From: UTCFX2 sp963726375
GTDB taxonomy: Bacteria; Chloroflexota; Anaerolineae; Anaerolineales; UBA4823
DNA length: 64,000 nucleotides
Direction: 5' to 3'
NCBI GenBank assembly: GCA_963726375.1
Contig: CAVSCE010000013.1
Span: 124,001 to 188,000 of the forward strand
The notes under the pieces were generated by a model. It worked only from the letters and a program-made list of their open reading frames with translations. It searched no databases and was not told the origin of the DNA. Every line of letters starts with the position of its first letter. Position 1 is the stretch's first letter. Shown here piece by piece: positions 8,432 through 18,015 of this stretch. Position numbers and translations under genes: made by a program.

Positions 8432-10088
8432 TTAAGCGCAGGGTGTTGCTCTCAAACAGTTTTCCTTGATCTCCCATAACACGGTTGCGTATCCTGAAAT
8501 GAAATAGCGGTCGTGAACCACGGCGATAACTGTGCCTTCAAAGCTTGATAATGCCTGTTCAAATCGGGTCCTGGATGGGATATCCAGGTGATTGATCGGC
8601 TCATCCAAAAGCAAAAAATTGCAGCCGTTGATGACCAGACTTGCCAACATTAAGCGGGAACGCTCGCCGTATGAGAGCTTGCCAATCGGTCTGAAGACAT
8701 CATCTCCACTGAAAAGGAACTTGTGAAGGAACGCACGTGCTTCTGTCTCTGAGAGCGAGGCAGCTTCACGGATCGTGTCAAAAGCTGATTTCTGGTGGTC
8801 AAGCGCTTCTTGCTCCTGAGACATAGTTCCAAGCTTGACGCTGGGACCGAGTCGAACGCTCCCCTTCATCGGAGCCAGCTCCCCGGAGATTGTGCGGATC
8901 AGGGTGGTCTTTCCACTTCCATTTGGGCCGATTAATGCGACGCGCTGTCCAAAATGTACTTGCAGGTTGATTTCCGGCAGTATACTTTTTTCTCCATAGC
9001 CAATTACTAGATCTTTCATCACCAGAACCTGACGGCTGCTCTCTTCTGTCCCCTTAAAATCAAGCTTCATCTGCCAGCTTTGACGGGGCTTATCGATATG
9101 GTCTTCGGTGAGGATTTTTTCCAGCCTTCGTTCAAGGTGTTTTGCCCGGGCTACATGTTCCTTGGAACGATTCGCGAAAAACCCTTTGGCAAATTTGTCG
9201 CCAGTATCCGCTTTTCCGCCGCGTTTGAAAGTTGCCTGCCCCCGGATGATCCCAGCTGCTTGTCTCAACCGGGCAATTTCTTCTTGCTGATCTGTGAAAG
9301 CCTGCCATTGGCGGTTAGTTTCGGCGATCTTCGATTCCAGATAATCTGTGTAATTACCTCCAAAAATCTTCAGCCGTCTGCTGGCAGCATCCAGTTCGAA
9401 GATGCCAGTAACAGTCCGGTCAAGAAATATCCGATCATGTGAAACGATCAGTACTGCGCTTTCTTGAATGAGTGGAGAACCAGCCAGCCATTCCTCTAAC
9501 CATTCGAGCATTTGGATGTCCAGATGGTTTGTCGGCTCGTCCAGAAGCAGAAGCTGAGGGGAAGATAGCAGCACACCTGCCAGCGCCAGACGAGTTTTCT
9601 GCCCGCCACTTAGATAGTGGAGCGGAGTGGCTGGTGGAAGTGCATCCAGGTTCATCGCCGCAAGAATAGCAGGGCGCTGACTTAAACTGAGCGATGTATT
9701 CTGGATGGATGAGAGGGTGCGGTCATAGGCGATTTGAAGGTTCATGGAATTCTGGTGCAGCTGCCAGCTTGCCTGCAAGCTCTTCTAACAGCATGCTTAA
9801 AGCTGCGAGATCACCAGTTTGGCGATCCAGAAATCCGCTGATTGTATCATCGGACTCAGGATTAAAACCCTGGGGCAGGTAGCCCAGGCGGAGATCCGGC
9901 GGATCAAAGTGGAAATATCCATTATCGGGTTTTTCTTCGCCGGCAAGAATCCGGAGCAGGGTCGTTTTTCCGCATCCATTTGCCCCAACCAGCCCAATGC
10001 GGTCTCCAGGATTAAGAGTAAAAGTTACTCGATCTAATATGGTTTCAATCCCATAACATTTCGTAATTCCGTTTGCGGTAAGCATCAT
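8432..10088 (-). CDS. ABC-F family ATPase, one frame interruption
   Basis: Soluble protein with two ABC domains and no membrane segment, about 550 aa. Domain 1: Walker A GANGCGKTT, signature LSGGQKTRL, Walker B region LLLLDEPTNHLD. A linker of about 80 residues rich in charge (KRGGKADTGDKFAKG) follows. Domain 2: GPNGSGKTT, LSYGERSRL, LLLDEPINHLD. ABC-F proteins act on the ribosomal E site; some (ARE type) protect against antibiotics. The frame breaks near 9750, in the interdomain part of domain 1. Of two adjacent ATG codons, the second (10085) has the better GAGG spacing. The leader carries a small ORF and a terminator, an arrangement seen with antibiotic-inducible ABC-F genes. The Ile in DEPINHLD replaces the usual Thr. 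Confidence 0.88.
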
Positions 10089-10103
10089 TCCTCATTTCAG
10101 CAA

Positions 10104-10132
10104 AGAAAAAACCGGGGCAAACGCCCTCGGTT
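10104..10132 (-). terminator. Terminator (possible attenuator) in the ABC-F leader
   Basis: On the minus strand an eight-pair stem AACCGAGG / CCCCGGTT (one G-T wobble) is followed by TTTTTTC, and it ends only about 15 bases before the ABC-F start codon. A terminator in that position would cut off the ABC-F gene unless read-through is regulated. Confidence 0.6.
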
Positions 10133-10195
10133 CAATTAAAAAATGATACACACGGTTCTACAAGTACCGATCTGCGTTACCCATGAGATAGGAAA

Positions 10196-10219
10196 CTATA
10201 GCATGCCGCTAAAATACAC
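10196..10219 (-). CDS. Putative 7-codon leader peptide of the ABC-F gene
   Basis: Minus-strand GTG-TAT-TTT-AGC-GGC-ATG-CTA-TAG encodes MYFSGML. It is preceded by GGGAG (10227-10231) with exactly seven bases between, a good ribosome-binding layout. It lies between the -10 box and the terminator. A second tiny ORF (MGNADRYL, 10158-10184) has no RBS. Ribosome stalling on such a leader is the known switch for several ABC-F and Erm genes; here it is inference. Confidence 0.4.
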   Translation of the reverse strand: MYFSGML

Positions 10220-10248
10220 TTTTTTACTCCCAAAGTTTGATGAGATCG

Positions 10249-10257
10249 ATTATAACA
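10249..10257 (-). promoter_or_regulatory. Extended -10 promoter of the ABC-F gene
   Basis: Minus-strand TGTTATAAT is a perfect extended -10 element (TG-n-TATAAT). No convincing -35 is present, as is common with extended -10 promoters. Start of transcription would be near 10242, ten bases before the leader-ORF RBS. Confidence 0.5.
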
Positions 10258-10405
10258 TTATCGATCTTTAAACATGATGTTTGTCACCTGGAAAATGGGA
10301 TAGAAATGGTTATTCTTCCTCCTGAAGAGGTGTTTTAATAACCCTTGAAACAAGCAAGTTTTGATAAACCTGTTAAATATTAAAAATCTAATCCGGAGGA
10401 AAACG

Positions 10406-10903
10406 ATGGCAAAGACGATCGATGATCTAAAAGCTGCATTTGCAGGAGAATCGCAGGCAAACCGCAAATACTTGGCTTATGCCAAGCAAGCCGATAAAGA
10501 TGGATTACCGCAAATAGCCAGGCTTTTCAGGGCGGTCGCCGCGGCTGAGACTGTCCATGCGCATAATCATTTCAGAATCCTTGGTGGGGTTGGATCCACA
10601 CAAGATAATCTTAAGGACGCCGCGGCTGGTGAGAATTATGAAATTACGACAATGTACCCGGAATTCATCGCTGATGCCGAAGCCGAAGGTCAAAAGAAAG
10701 CTCTCAACTCATTTAACTGGGCCTGGGAGGTTGAAAAGGAGCACGAAGTGCTTTTCAAGCAGGCTTTAGAAACGATGGGGACATCGATAGGTGAGCTGGA
10801 AATCTGGGTTTGCCCTGTGTGCGGCCACACGCATGTCGGTGTGCGACCGGATATCTGTCCGGTTTGTGACACCCCCGGTAAACGTTTCGAGAAAATCGAC
10901 TGA
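10406..10903 (+). CDS. rbr: Rubrerythrin
   Basis: Cytoplasmic non-heme iron peroxidase that reduces H2O2 with electrons from rubredoxin-type donors in anaerobes. 165 aa. The N-terminal ferritin-like domain has the diiron ligand pattern Glu15, Glu48-x-x-His51 (ETVH) and Glu110-x-x-His113 (EKEH). The C-terminal rubredoxin-like domain has CPVCGH (Cys136, Cys139) and CPVCD (Cys151, Cys154). The ATG at 10406 follows GGAGGA (10395-10400) at ideal spacing; upstream in-frame codons are not used. A very long hairpin follows the stop. It supports an oxygen-sensitive lifestyle. Confidence 0.95.
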   Translation: MAKTIDDLKAAFAGESQANRKYLAYAKQADKDGLPQIARLFRAVAAAETVHAHNHFRILGGVGSTQDNLKDAAAGENYEITTMYPEFIADAEAEGQKKALNSFNWAWEVEKEHEVLFKQALETMGTSIGELEIWVCPVCGHTHVGVRPDICPVCDTPGKRFEKID

Positions 10904-10921
10904 ATCCATCGCTCAAAAAGA

Positions 10922-10982
10922 ATAAATGAACCATCTGTTGAGTTCAGAGCAGCCTGCTGAACTTGACGGATGGTTCATTTAT
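10922..10982. terminator. Long inverted repeat between convergent genes
   Basis: Arms 10922-10947 and 10957-10982 pair over 26 positions: 14 outer pairs are perfect (ATAAATGAACCATC / GATGGTTCATTTAT) and the inner 12 have three G-T wobbles on the plus strand. The loop is nine bases. It lies between the stops of rubrerythrin and the TauE gene; no long T run, so probably a two-way transcript end. Confidence 0.6.
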
Positions 10983-11003
10983 CGATCTTCCAGCTGAACA
11001 ATC

Positions 11004-11727
11004 CTATAAAGCAAACATCATCAGACGCAGACCCATGATGACGAGCAGGATCAAGACTATCTTACGAAATCTTGCAGGATCAATATATCGGTCAAGGCTT
11101 GTCCCGACGATGTATCCGAGTGCGATCGCTGGCAGGATCCAGATATAGCTCTTCCAGACCAGCGGGGTAATATTGCCGGCGAAACCGTGGCTGATGATCG
11201 CAATAGTATCGTTGACCAGGAAGAAACCCTGAAGGTTGCCCTTAAATTCATCCGGATCCCATCCTTTGCAATTGCCGTATATGATCGCCGGGGGTCCCCC
11301 GACGCTGTAAGCTCCGGAGAGAAGCCCTGCGAAAAAACCAAAGAGATACGCCCAGCGCGGGTGTTCGAGGCGAGGAAGTCTAAAATTGAGCAAGGCATAA
11401 ATCGAATATACTACCATGACCAACCCAAGGACAGGCAGCAGCACTCGCTCACTGATTTCCCGTAAAGCCCAAACGCCGATGGGGATCGCAAGGATCGACG
11501 CAATGCTCAACCTCCAAACGGCTTTCAAGTTAAAGGCGGCCCGATAACGGATGAGCAGGAAAAATTCCAGCGTTCCGGTAAGCATTGCGACCAATGGGAC
11601 AGCGCTCATGATATCCATCACATTGGGCATTAAAGCCATCGATACCAGCCCGGACCCAAAACCAGTCAAGCTTTGGGTAAAGACAGCAAAAAAGACGATT
11701 ACGAGCAGAAATATGGACTGGGTTCAT
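11004..11727 (-). CDS. TauE/SafE family membrane transporter, likely frame interruption near the start
   Basis: Putative sulfite/organosulfonate exporter-family protein, about 240 aa with some seven or eight hydrophobic helices. The N-terminal repeat motif LTGFGSGLVSMALMP and the mid-protein GLLSGAYSVGGPPAIIY are the characteristic TauE/SafE half-repeat signatures. The long frame opens without a good start; an ATG at 11727 (MNP) joined after one base to SIFLLVIVFFAVFTQSLTGF gives a proper first helix, so I place a shift near 11720. A TATAAT lies about 20 bases upstream of that ATG. Substrate unproven. Confidence 0.75.
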
Positions 11728-11787
11728 GGCTCAGGAAAACAGACCCGATTATACCCCCTGGGATGAAAATCAGTTAAAATCATTTCT

Positions 11788-12276
11788 ATGGATAATTTTG
11801 ACCCCAAGAAACTCATTTTAATTCATGGATTGGAAGGCAGCAGCCAGGGAGATAAGGCTGTGCTGCTGAGAAGCATATTCCCGGAAATGGTCACACCAGA
11901 TTTCCGCGGGACGGTTGCAGAGCGAATGGAGCTGCTTGAATCTCTGCTGGGTCAGCAAACTGGCTGGACGATCGTCGGTTCCAGCCTCGGAGGTTTGATG
12001 GCTGCCTTATTTGCTGACTCAGCGGCCAACCCAGGTGCGGAAACTGGTTTTGCTTGCGCCAGCCCTATTTTTGCCTGAATTCTCAGATGATCTGCCTCAG
12101 CCATCGATATCCCCACGATAATCATCCACGGGAGCCTGGATACGATTGTTCCGTTAGAATCGACGCGGTTGATTGCCGAAAAAGTGTTTTTACGACTGAC
12201 TTTTTTGGAAGTTGAGGATGATCACCGCTTATTTCAGACGACCCAGCAGCTGGATTGGAAGAAAATCCTTAATTAA
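11788..12276 (+). CDS. YqiA-like alpha/beta-hydrolase esterase, two frame interruptions
   Basis: Small single-domain hydrolase of about 162 aa. LIHGLEGSSQG provides the HG oxyanion loop, GSSLGG the nucleophilic serine elbow, GSLDTIVP the catalytic aspartate and DDHRLF the histidine, so the triad is complete once frames are joined. Shifts lie near 12020 (after LFADS) and near 12115 (before TIIIHG). The reading frame ends at TAA 12274-12276, inside the convergent M20 gene's 3' end (about 48 bp shared). The length fits the YqiA/UPF0227 group of short esterases. Substrate unknown. Confidence 0.65.
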
Positions 12277-13512
12277 TCTGACTGAAGCCATGATCAATGC
12301 CGAATGGAGCAGCACGTTTGCACCATTTAGGCAATCCTGCCAATCAGCATGTTCGCGAGGCGAGTGGCTGCCGCCCTTGGAAGGGATAAAGATCATTCCT
12401 GCGGGACATAATCCGGGCTGGCATTTGGGCGTCATGACCGGCGCCTGATGCGATCGGGGTGCTGCTCAAGCCAAGCAGAGTACAGGCTTTTTCAATGGAT
12501 TTGACTGGCGGTATGTGACATAGGAGTGGGTTGATGCCGACTGAGCAGCTCGGTTTCAAGCCCCAATTCCAGGCGTGCAGCTGCTTCACCGGCAAGCTCA
12601 ATCATCCTCGCCTCCAGCGCACGAAATGTTTCTTCCTCTGCAGACCGCAGTTCCAGTCCAAGATCCACACGCCCAGGAACGATGTTAAACGCCCCTGGTA
12701 ATATATTTTACCCATCCGATGTTCGCAACACATCCTGGGAAATCCTGGATAACAGACTGTCTAGCTGCCAAAGTGAAGGTGGCAGCGCCTTGAAAGGCGT
12801 CTAATCGTCTTGCATCGGCGTCGTCCCGGCGTGATCTGCCTGCCCCAGAAAGGATATCCTGTACGAACAGATTCCAACAATCCCGGTTACGATACCGATA
12901 TCGATCCCGTTTTTTGAAAGTTTTGGCCCCTGCTCAATATGCAGCTCAAGGTAGCCTGCCAGTGAATGTGGATCGCGGCGTGCTTTTATCAAATCCGCCT
13001 CAATCAACCCTGCTCGTTTCAGGCCAACGAGAAAATTTTCTCGTCCGCCGCGCGGTTTTTCGATGACTTCTCGATCCAGGCTGCCAGCCAGGGCAGCACT
13101 GCCCATGAGCCCAACGAGCGTACCTTCCTCATCTGTAAAATCTATCGCTTCAAGGTTTACGGCCAGCTTCAAATGGTTTTCTTTTATCACTCTGAGAGAT
13201 TCCAATGCAGCCAGTACCCCCAATGCGCCGTCATATTTTCCCCCATTTGGAACCGAATCAAGGTGAGAACCAAGGATTAAGGTTGGTGCACCCTCGTGAC
13301 CGCTTTTTAACAGCGCAGAGTGGTTCCCGGCAGCATCCATAAAAAAATCCAGCCCTGCTTCCTGGATCCTCTCCCGAAACCAGAGGCGCGCCTGCAGGTG
13401 CGCTTCGCTGAAGGTAGTCCGGTCGATCCCTCCCAGAATCGTTGATGCCGATCTTGGAAAGCGCTTCAAAATCGGATTTCAGGCGAGAAGAGTCAACTGC
13501 GAGTGTTTCCAT
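12229..13512 (-). CDS. M20-family amidohydrolase (allantoate / N-carbamoyl amino acid hydrolase type), about five frame interruptions
   Basis: Hydrolyses N-carbamoyl or ureido groups; family Zn/Mn enzymes such as AllC, N-carbamoyl-L-amino acid hydrolase and beta-ureidopropionase. Motifs: GSHLDSVPNGGKYDGALGV (metal His and Asp), DFTDEEGT (Glu pair), LHIEQGP (metal His), DHAGTTPM (dimerisation/substrate domain), GAGHDAQ (C-terminal His) and IPSKGGSHSPREH, NGANVLLHSAL. About 428 aa when joined. Shifts are near 13448, 12812, 12705, 12525 and 12415. It starts six bases after the ABC exporter stop, so the two are probably co-transcribed. The exact substrate cannot be told. Confidence 0.8.
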
Positions 13513-13518
13513 ATCGGT

Positions 13519-15553
13519 TCATCCATTTAATGATAGGTCGCCTGCCTGGCGGTTGAATTGGGTCTGGTAAAGCCCGGCATAAAGCCCGCTAAACATAAGT
13601 AGCTCTTCATGAGTGCCCTGTTCGACGATTCTGCCGTGGTCCATCACCAGGATCTGGTCCGCTGCCAGAATGGTGCTCAAACGGTGAGCAATCACTATGC
13701 TTGTACGGTCAGCCATCACATGTTTTAGCGCAGTTTGAATCAGCGCTTCTGATTCGCTATCCAGGTGGCTTGTCGCTTCGTCAAGGACAAGGATGGCTGG
13801 ATTCTTTGAGGATCACTCTTGCCAGTGCGATGCGCTGTTTTTCTCCGCCGCTCAACCTGTAGCCTCGCTCCCCAACGATCGTGTCGTACCCTTCAGGAAG
13901 CTCGGAAATGAATTCGTGAATATTAGCCGAACGGCAGGCAAATTTAAGCTCTTGCTGGGTCGCATCAAGTTTTGCATAGACCAGGTTTGTTCGGATGGTA
14001 TCGTGGAATAAATGGGTCTCCTGCGTGACCATGCCGATTTGTGCGCTCAGCGAATCTAGGCTGACCTGACGTAAATCATTCCCGTCGATCAGGATCTGTC
14101 CGCTGGTTGGGTCGTAGAGGCGTGGAATGAGATAAGTGAGTGTTGTCTTTCCTGCGCCGCTAGGTCCAACCAGCGCAACCAGCTGCCCGGCTCGAACGGT
14201 GAAGGAGATATCATCTAAAGCGTCCAGGCGAGCCTGGCTCCTGTACATTTCAGATTCGATTTGATCGCTGGATTCCTGGACATAAGGTTCTTCTTGAGGT
14301 TTTGCCTTGTCTGGCGAATCAGCAATTTTTGTTCGCTTCTGTCCATCATCCGGTTTTTGTGTTGGTGCATTCCCTGAAAAAACCGCGGTCACATTGCTCA
14401 TGGAGCCGTGGCGCTCAACCTGGCTGAGCAGGGCGACTTTTTCCGGGTCATATCGGAAAGAAACATGATCGAAAATAAGCGATTTAGACATCCTTTGGAT
14501 TGAAATGGCATTGGGTTTTTCTTCAATCTCAAGAGGTAAATCGATAACTTCAAAGACACGCTCAAAACTGACGACGGAAGTAGCGAATTCTACGGGGGCG
14601 TTCGCCAGGCCTGAGAGAGAGCTGTAGAGGCTGGACAGATATGCGCCAAACGCGACGATAGTCCCGATTGTGAATACTTGATTGATCACGAGGTATCCGC
14701 CAAATCCATACACCAATGCTGTTCCTATCGCGCTCAACAACCCTATGATGACAAAGAAAGAAGTCCCAAGAACCGCACGCTGGATTCCGACATCCCGTAC
14801 CCCCTTTGCGCGCTCCTGAAAGCGAGCAGTCTCGAGGTTCGCGCGTCCAAAGAACTTAACCAGCAGCACCCCACTGATATTCAGGGTTTCGTTCATCATC
14901 GCACTCAACTTTGCGTTCGCGTCCATCCCTTGTCGGGCGACGTCCCGCAGCCGGTTCCCCATTTTCCTTGCCGCGATGATGAATAGCGGCAGAATCAGGA
15001 TGCTGGTGATCGTCAATCGCCACTCCAGACTGAGCATCACGATCAAGACTGCAGCAGCCTGAACGATGTTGGTGATGATCCCGACAATTGTGTTGCTGAT
15101 TGCGTTTTGAGCTCCAACTACGTCATTATTCAGACGGCTCATTAATTCCCCCACTTTGGTGTTCGTGAAGAAGCGAAGCGACATCCTTTGCAGCCGTCCA
15201 AAAAGAGAGACTCGCAAGTCGTAAATCACTCCCTCGCCAATGCTGGCATTCAATCTTCTCTGAAATACGCTGATCACGCCTCCCAATGCCGGGATGATTA
15301 GTAACCCTAGCGAAATCAAGATTAGCTGTTCGACATTCCCTTCTGGAATTGTCGTATCGATAAGGGTACGCAAGAGAAGCGGTGTCAATAATGTCAGACC
15401 TGTTCCTGCCAAAATTAGGATCAGCATCCAAAGAATCTGCCAGCGGTACGGCTTTGAATAGGTCAGGACTCGCCGCATCAGCGCCGGCGTTACCTTCGGT
15501 TTTTCCTCAGAAGCGCTAAGATAACTCCACCATCCCCCGCCGTGCATTGCCAT
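13519..15553 (-). CDS. ABC exporter half-transporter (MsbA/LmrA-like) with an insert in the ATPase domain; one frame interruption
   Basis: Membrane domain with six helices (residues ~35-320) fused to one ATPase domain, about 678 aa. Walker A GPSGAGKTT, Q-loop MVTQETHLF, signature LSGGEKQR, Walker B VLDEATS and H-loop IAHRLS are all present. The frame breaks near 13797 (an extra base in AAAGAATCC separates VILK from NPAILVLDEATS). Unusual: after the A-loop tyrosine (FRYDPEK, ~366) a hydrophilic insert of about 70 residues, rich in Lys, Asp, Gln and Pro, precedes ALDDISFTV and Walker A. The start is ATG 15553 or 15547, after GGAG. Exported substrate unknown. Confidence 0.88.
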
Positions 15554-15666
15554 AAGGTTGATTCTCCAGGTCAGAATATTTTGTTATTAGTGAACGAAGA
15601 TATTATAAAACGCTTATTCTTTCTGGCGGTGGAGAATAGGTCAACTTGGTATAATCGCTATTTGTA

Positions 15667-16761
15667 ATGTCAAAATCTATACACTGGTCTCAACGGTATC
15701 TGATATTATGCATTTCAATATCCGCACTGCTGGCTGGCTGCCGGGCGGCTGGGCAGAATCGATCTGAAACTCCTGCCCAGCTCAAACCAGGCAGAACAGC
15801 AATCCTGAAGCCTCCGGACTTTTCGACTCAGCATCCTGCTCCATCAGCCGTACCCCCTGACTCGTACATTCCGGCGATTTCAACGACACAAGCACCTGAT
15901 ATTACGAGTATTCCGTCCGCTGTTTCAAGACTGGACGGAAGCGATGAAACCAGCCTCCCAACTCCGGCATCACTTGGACCCGGTTGGATTTTGCTCGAAC
16001 CGGAAACAACCGCAGAACCGCCAATTCGGTCGTATGTTTGTCCCTGGATCGATCTTGCAAAACCCTTCCGACATATACATTCAGAACGATCCAGGAATAT
16101 CCGCACGATCCGAGCGCCTACACTCAGGGTCTGGTCTTTGAAAATGATCTTTTATATGAAAGCACTGGCTTGCGCGGAGAATCCTCGCTGCGCGTTGTCA
16201 ACCTGGAAGACGGCAGGGTGCTTCAGATGAAGAACATTCCGAGACCTTTCTTTGCGGAGGGTATCGCCTTATGGAAAGAAAAAATCTACCAGCTTACCTG
16301 GCAGGAAAAGACTGGATTTATTTATTCCGACGATAATTTAGAGGAGCTGGAACGATTTTATTACCCAGCGTGAAGGTTGGGGTTTCACGGCTGATCGAGA
16401 AAAGCTCGTGATGAGCGACGGCACGGATCGATTGACCTTTCTGGATCCTATCAGCCTGGTGGAGACCGGCTACATTCGGGTTAGCTCTGGTCCCTTTTCG
16501 GTTCAAGGTATTAATGAGCTGGAATATATCTCTGGTGAAATCTGGGCGAATATTTATCAGACCGCCTGTATCGCCCGGATCGATCCAAAGACCGGAAAGG
16601 TTACAGGCTGGATCGACCTTTCCGGGCTGCTGGAGCGGGATGAAATGATCACAGCCCAGGTTCCTAATGGAATAGCCTTCGACGAGAATAGCGGTAGAAC
16701 CTTTGTGACGGGTAAATTTTGGCCGAAACTTTTCCAGATTGACGTAGAACCAGTTCAGTAG
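15667..16761 (+). CDS. Lipoprotein glutamine cyclotransferase, two frame interruptions
   Basis: Glutaminyl-peptide cyclotransferase (PF05096 beta-propeller type), which converts N-terminal Gln to pyroglutamate outside the cell. The N-terminus is a lipoprotein signal: hydrophobic stretch YLILCISISALLAGC with Cys25 as lipidation site. A Pro/Ser/Thr-rich linker of about 100 residues follows. The catalytic domain begins at PTYTFRTIQEYPHDPSAYTQ and contains YESTGLRGESSLR, FFAEGIALWKEKIYQLTW, REGWGFT, MSDGTDRLTFLDP, INELEYISGEIWANIYQT and VTGKFWPKLF, all family signatures. Shifts are near 16060 and 16370. It is divergent from the ABC exporter. Confidence 0.85.
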
Positions 16762-16788
16762 GAATGCAGATAAAAAGACTGACGTGGC

Positions 16789-17828
16789 TTACCAGCATGC
16801 GTGGTGCTCTTCGGCGAATCCAAAAAGATCCTCAATTCGGATTTCTTCTCCTTCATCCAGCTGAACTCGCCCCGAATAATGTCCGAACATTTGATGCACT
16901 TGACTGAAGATTATTTTTAAGTCGGTTTGGGCGATCCTCTTTAATCGGAACAAACTTCAGCTCGATCCGTCTCTGGTTATCTTTGAAGATCCAGGGTTGT
17001 AGATAATCCCCAGGATTGTAATTAAAAAGCACCTGGTCGAGCTTGTGTACACGACCATCTACCAGGATGCAGTTTTCGGTAGCTGCAGAAGTATCTCCAA
17101 ATCCGCATCCAAAATTTAATCCGATAGTCCTCCCATCCGGCAGGTGGCCCGAAGCGCTGGCCCAGTTCCAGAAACTGCGATATGCCCAGACACCGCGCCC
17201 CCAATCCAGGGAGCCAAGGCTGCTGCTCGGATCGAGAATTTCCTCATCCTCTCCATACTTCAGGCGTCCTTCAACTGGGAGACAATTAATCTTTTGATTG
17301 TAGTAGAAACGTCGCTTTTCAATAGGAATAACGATCGTCATAGATTCCTGGTCCGGCGGAGAGATGAGTTTTAATACTGCCTGGATTCCGCGCCCTTCAT
17401 GGAAGGCGGGCCAGTCGACACGAACCTCACGGCAGCCGTTATCTGTTCGGAAATGCAGCTTTAACCCCTTTCCCTTCATACTTCAATTCGCCGTATGCAC
17501 TGCTTTGGGCGAGCTCAACCCCTCTCCCCAACAGGGAAACCAAGCCTTCTTCGTGCAGCTCACCGGTTTCATAATCAAACACATAAACAAAGATATTTCC
17601 GGCATAACCGAGATGAGCGATCGTGGCAGAAAAAAACTTCTTAGGAGTGAAAACAGCATAATAATCCCACTGTTTTACCCTCAACGACTGAAAGGGTCGA
17701 ATCAACCTGGGATAAAATGACGCCCGCTCCAAATTTCCAGATAAAAGTGGATATCTCGCCCATCCCACCTGTAATAATTCTCCTTTTGGACCAAGTAGAG
17801 GGCCAGATTGTGTGACTTCATGCTGCAT
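16789..17828 (-). CDS. DUF2804 family protein, two frame interruptions
   Basis: About 346 aa, assembled from three frames with shifts near 17470 and 16935; the last frame ends GFAEEHHACW at 16789. The segments GSLDWGRGVWAYRSFWNW, GRTIGLNFGCGFGDTS and ATENCILVDGRVHKLDQV are typical of DUF2804, a lipocalin-like beta-rich family possibly related to the CrtC/AttH hydratase fold. Biochemical function unknown. The ATG at 17828 is seven bases after GGGAGA, better than the upstream in-frame start at 17876. An inverted repeat TTGACC-GTT-GGTCAA lies 34 bases upstream and may be an operator. Confidence 0.7.
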
Positions 17829-17861
17829 AATTTTTCTCCCAGGGACAAGTGTATCCCCATC

Positions 17862-17876
17862 TTGACCGTTGGTCAA
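17862..17876. promoter_or_regulatory. Palindromic operator-like site upstream of the DUF2804 gene
   Basis: Perfect 15-bp palindrome with six-base arms TTGACC / GGTCAA around GTT. The form TGACCnnnGGTCA is typical for dimeric TetR-like regulators. It lies between the DUF2804 start and the uvrC promoter, closer to the former. Confidence 0.4.
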
Positions 17877-18015
17877 TCAAAGTTTCAGCACGCAAAGGAT
17901 TTGCTGGATGCGCTTGATGTTGCTATTCGAAAAAAAGCAGGTACATATAACTTGAAGGTCACTTCTGATGTAATTCTCATCAGTCTTCGGTATAATCCTT
18001 GGGACTTCTCAAGGG

